From Neptuniibacter caesariensis (lineage in GTDB: Bacteria > Pseudomonadota > Gammaproteobacteria > Pseudomonadales > Balneatricaceae), in contig NZ_CH724125.1 of NCBI RefSeq assembly GCF_000153345.1, forward strand, positions 880,344 to 944,343: DNA of 64,000 nucleotides. Direction: 5' to 3'. The position numbers and the translations under genes were made by a program. A model generated the notes under the pieces. The model was not told the DNA's origin, ran no database searches, and saw nothing but the letters and a program-made list of their open reading frames with translations. The stretch's first letter is position 1, and each line of letters opens with the position of its first letter. Shown one piece after another: positions 62,801 through 64,000 of the stretch.

Positions 62801-64000
62801 GATGTATTTGGTAACGGCATGCTGTTGTCGGAGCATATCCGTCTGTGTGCAGCATTTAACCATATGCATATCTTTATCGATCCAAACCCTGAAGCAGCGG
62901 CTAGCTATGCTGAACGTAAGCGTATGTTTGAACTACCGCGCTCAAGCTGGGAAGACTATGACCAGTCACTGATCTCCGCTGGTGGTGGCATTTTCTCTCG
63001 CTCAGCTAAGTGGCTGGATATCTCGCCTGAGATGAAGGCGCGTTTTGCAATCGAAGAAGATCGCCTGACGCCAAATGATCTGATCAATGCGTTGCTGAAA
63101 GCACCTGTAGATCTGATCTGGAACGGTGGTATCGGTACTTATGTTAAGGCCAGCCATGAAACCCATGCGGATGTGGGTGATAAGGCGAATGATGGCTTAC
63201 GCGTTAATGGTAATGAACTGCGTTGCCGAGTACTGGGTGAGGGCGGAAACCTTGGCTTTACCCAGCTGGGACGTATGGAGTTCTGTGCTAACGGCGGTAA
63301 GTCGAATACTGACTTTATCGACAATGCGGGTGGTGTGGATTGTTCCGACCATGAGGTCAACATCAAGATCCTGCTGAATGAAGTTGTAGCCAATGGTGAT
63401 CTGACCGTTAAGCAGCGAAATGCGCTGTTGCGTGAAATGACCGATGCAGTATCTGAACTGGTATTGCACAACAACTATGAGCAGGCGCAGGCGATCAGTC
63501 TGGCGCATAGCCATGCGATACGTTCTCTGGATGAATATATCCGCCTGACCGATCGTCTGGAAGCGGATGGCAAACTGGATCGCGGACTTGAATTTATCCC
63601 GCCGTCTGACCAGTTGTTCGAGCGTAAAACTAAAGGTCTGGGTCTGACCCGTCCCGAGCTATCTGTGCTTATCTCCTATGTGAAAATGGAGCTTAAAGAA
63701 GCGCTGATTGATTCCTGGATTACGTCCGATGAGTACTTGAGCAAGGAGGTGATGAGTGCCTTCCCGCAGAGGCTCATCGAAGAGTACGCAGAACAGATCA
63801 ATCAGCATCGACTGCGTAAAGAGATCATTGCGACTCAGGTGGCGAATGGCATGGTAAATACCATGGGTATCACCTTTGTCGAGCGTTTGATGCAGATGGG
63901 TGGTTCCGCGTGTGCCGAGGTTGCTGCTGCTTATGTGATCGCCCGTGATGTTTTCGATATTCCACAGAGATGGCGTGATATCGAGGCGCTGGATAACCAG
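59873..64000 (+). CDS. gdhB: NAD-specific glutamate dehydrogenase, large type (partial)
   Basis: The frame is open from ATG 59873 to the window edge: 1376 residues of an expected ~1600. Oxidative deamination of glutamate to 2-oxoglutarate. The N-terminal ACT-like regulatory region (DMPFLVDSVRMAL, FLNWMLDDHFTFLGY) is followed by the catalytic domain: GGLRWSDR, PVGAKGGFV (catalytic Lys), then the NAD-binding region with VIGIGDMAGDVFGNG and IFIDPNP. The visible end RDVFDIPQRW belongs to the C-terminal helical domain. GAGG lies upstream but at a long spacing. Its position after a TAXI operon suggests linked amino/organic acid use (inference). Confidence 0.95.
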   Translation, partial: MSDRVCDSSALLLPLIEQFQQRLSAEMATQVTDFSEHFYRTATSEEIAERSLDNLYGATLSCWQFLQSIEPGKPKVHIYNPDLEQHGWRANHTVIEIIQQDMPFLVDSVRMALNQQGLVIHTIHNAILHTQRDKGQLKQVVGAGTEGANAESVIYLEVDRTSDDADLKAIQALLNNVLKHVYAAVDDYDSMCGRVKEILAELEQQEGNESICAFLNWMLDDHFTFLGYDEVTVEDEQVVPVAGAELGIFKLDKKKNAKHLAGLRDEEREFLLEPETLMFAKDAHYSLVHRPAYIDRVVIKRFDEQGNVIGKVRFHGLYTSPVYTDSLSTIPFLRDKAKEVLKRTGFDPQSHNGKHLMQIMNDLPRDEMLLTTAEELHEIAMSIFSLNERRKARLIMRADRCNQFITFLYYVPRDIFNTELRLQVQDLLVKATGATGTEFTTTFSESVLARVQYVLRIDPHNPPQVDMAALEAEVVKVSRDWSEELYAALNDVCGEEKGNRLLRQYRYAFTSAYREHFSPASSVYDIQRIEALSEVNPITMSFYRVLEQSSELLRFKLFNAGQPLVLSDVIPVLENLGMRVVGEHPYSVRRADGDQFWIHDFTLIYQGAEPVVLDEVQDVFQEAFANIWSGRAENDEFNQLVIGANLNWREVAMLRAYARYSQQIRFGFSQPYIAGALSGHVPVTRLLVALFRARFEPGRQNSEKVAALAERIESSIVDALDKVDNLNEDQILRRFLELIKATLRTSFFQRDEAGELKDYFSFKLSPKQISGIPQPRPMFEIFVYSARVEGVHLRGGKVARGGLRWSDRLEDYRTEVLGLVKAQQVKNSVIVPVGAKGGFVAKQLPTTGGRDAWLNEGIASYKIFISALLDVTDNLVAGEVVPPVDVVRHDEDDPYFVVAADKGTATFSDIANEIAESRGFWLGDAFASGGSQGYDHKGMGITARGAWESVKLHFRELGLDTQSEEFTVIGIGDMAGDVFGNGMLLSEHIRLCAAFNHMHIFIDPNPEAAASYAERKRMFELPRSSWEDYDQSLISAGGGIFSRSAKWLDISPEMKARFAIEEDRLTPNDLINALLKAPVDLIWNGGIGTYVKASHETHADVGDKANDGLRVNGNELRCRVLGEGGNLGFTQLGRMEFCANGGKSNTDFIDNAGGVDCSDHEVNIKILLNEVVANGDLTVKQRNALLREMTDAVSELVLHNNYEQAQAISLAHSHAIRSLDEYIRLTDRLEADGKLDRGLEFIPPSDQLFERKTKGLGLTRPELSVLISYVKMELKEALIDSWITSDEYLSKEVMSAFPQRLIEEYAEQINQHRLRKEIIATQVANGMVNTMGITFVERLMQMGGSACAEVAAAYVIARDVFDIPQRWRDIEALDNQ

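Noticed and set aside
60650-63514. Minus-strand frames opposite the glutamate dehydrogenase gene
   Set aside because: The plus strand is one continuous gdhB frame from 59873 with clear catalytic motifs; these are shadows.

Overview
The window looks like a piece of chromosome from a marine gammaproteobacterium, most like an Oceanospirillales/Oceanospirillaceae member (inference). The reasons are a large NAD-glutamate dehydrogenase, TAXI-type TRAP transport with a universal stress protein, many GGDEF/EAL proteins, a BaeSR-like pair, and close matches to gammaproteobacterial DusA, transaldolase B, DgkA, GltX and tRNA-Ala(GGC).

Layout. 1-7.2 kb: the end of a probable multiheme cytochrome, a purine permease, MgtE, a secreted TbpB-like barrel protein with a probably broken 3' end, a GT1-type glycosyltransferase and a periplasmic binding protein. 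7.3-15 kb: signalling, with a chemotaxis receptor, a BaeS/BaeR-like pair, a truncated lipoprotein hydrolase and a PAS-GGDEF-EAL protein. 15-22.4 kb: housekeeping (a tandem HAD protein, tal, dusA, dgkA, gltX). A VPLPA/PEP-CTERM-type gene sits between dusA and dgkA, flanked by a 144-bp direct duplication of the dusA-dgkA junction. It has a good sigma-54 promoter and two upstream enhancer-like repeats. 22.6-24.2 kb: tRNA-Ala(GGC) followed by a 1.47-kb AT-rich island with one unknown gene, bounded by a 47-bp copy of the tRNA 3' end and lacking an integrase.

25.4-46.1 kb is one tightly packed unit of eight genes, the most unusual part of the window. It holds a PAS-GGDEF cyclase, a GAF-like/HlyD adaptor, an M50 metalloprotease with its own adaptor arm, a periplasmic HlyD-SPOR protein, a ~2550-residue LEPR-XLL/DUF4347 repeat protein, a hybrid histidine kinase with three tandem HPt domains, and two REC-GGDEF-EAL response regulators whose GGDEF domains look degenerate. 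The likely theme is c-di-GMP and phosphorelay control of processing, export or anchoring of the giant protein. No dedicated ABC ATPase or TolC partner lies in the unit.

46.2-52.6 kb: a Cus-type copper/silver efflux operon (small metal-ligand-rich membrane protein, CusC, CusB with a fused CusF-like domain, CusA). 52.7-59.8 kb: a lone TAXI binding protein facing a histidine kinase, then a complete TAXI-TRAP operon with a universal stress protein. 59.9 kb to the end: NAD-specific glutamate dehydrogenase, cut by the window edge.
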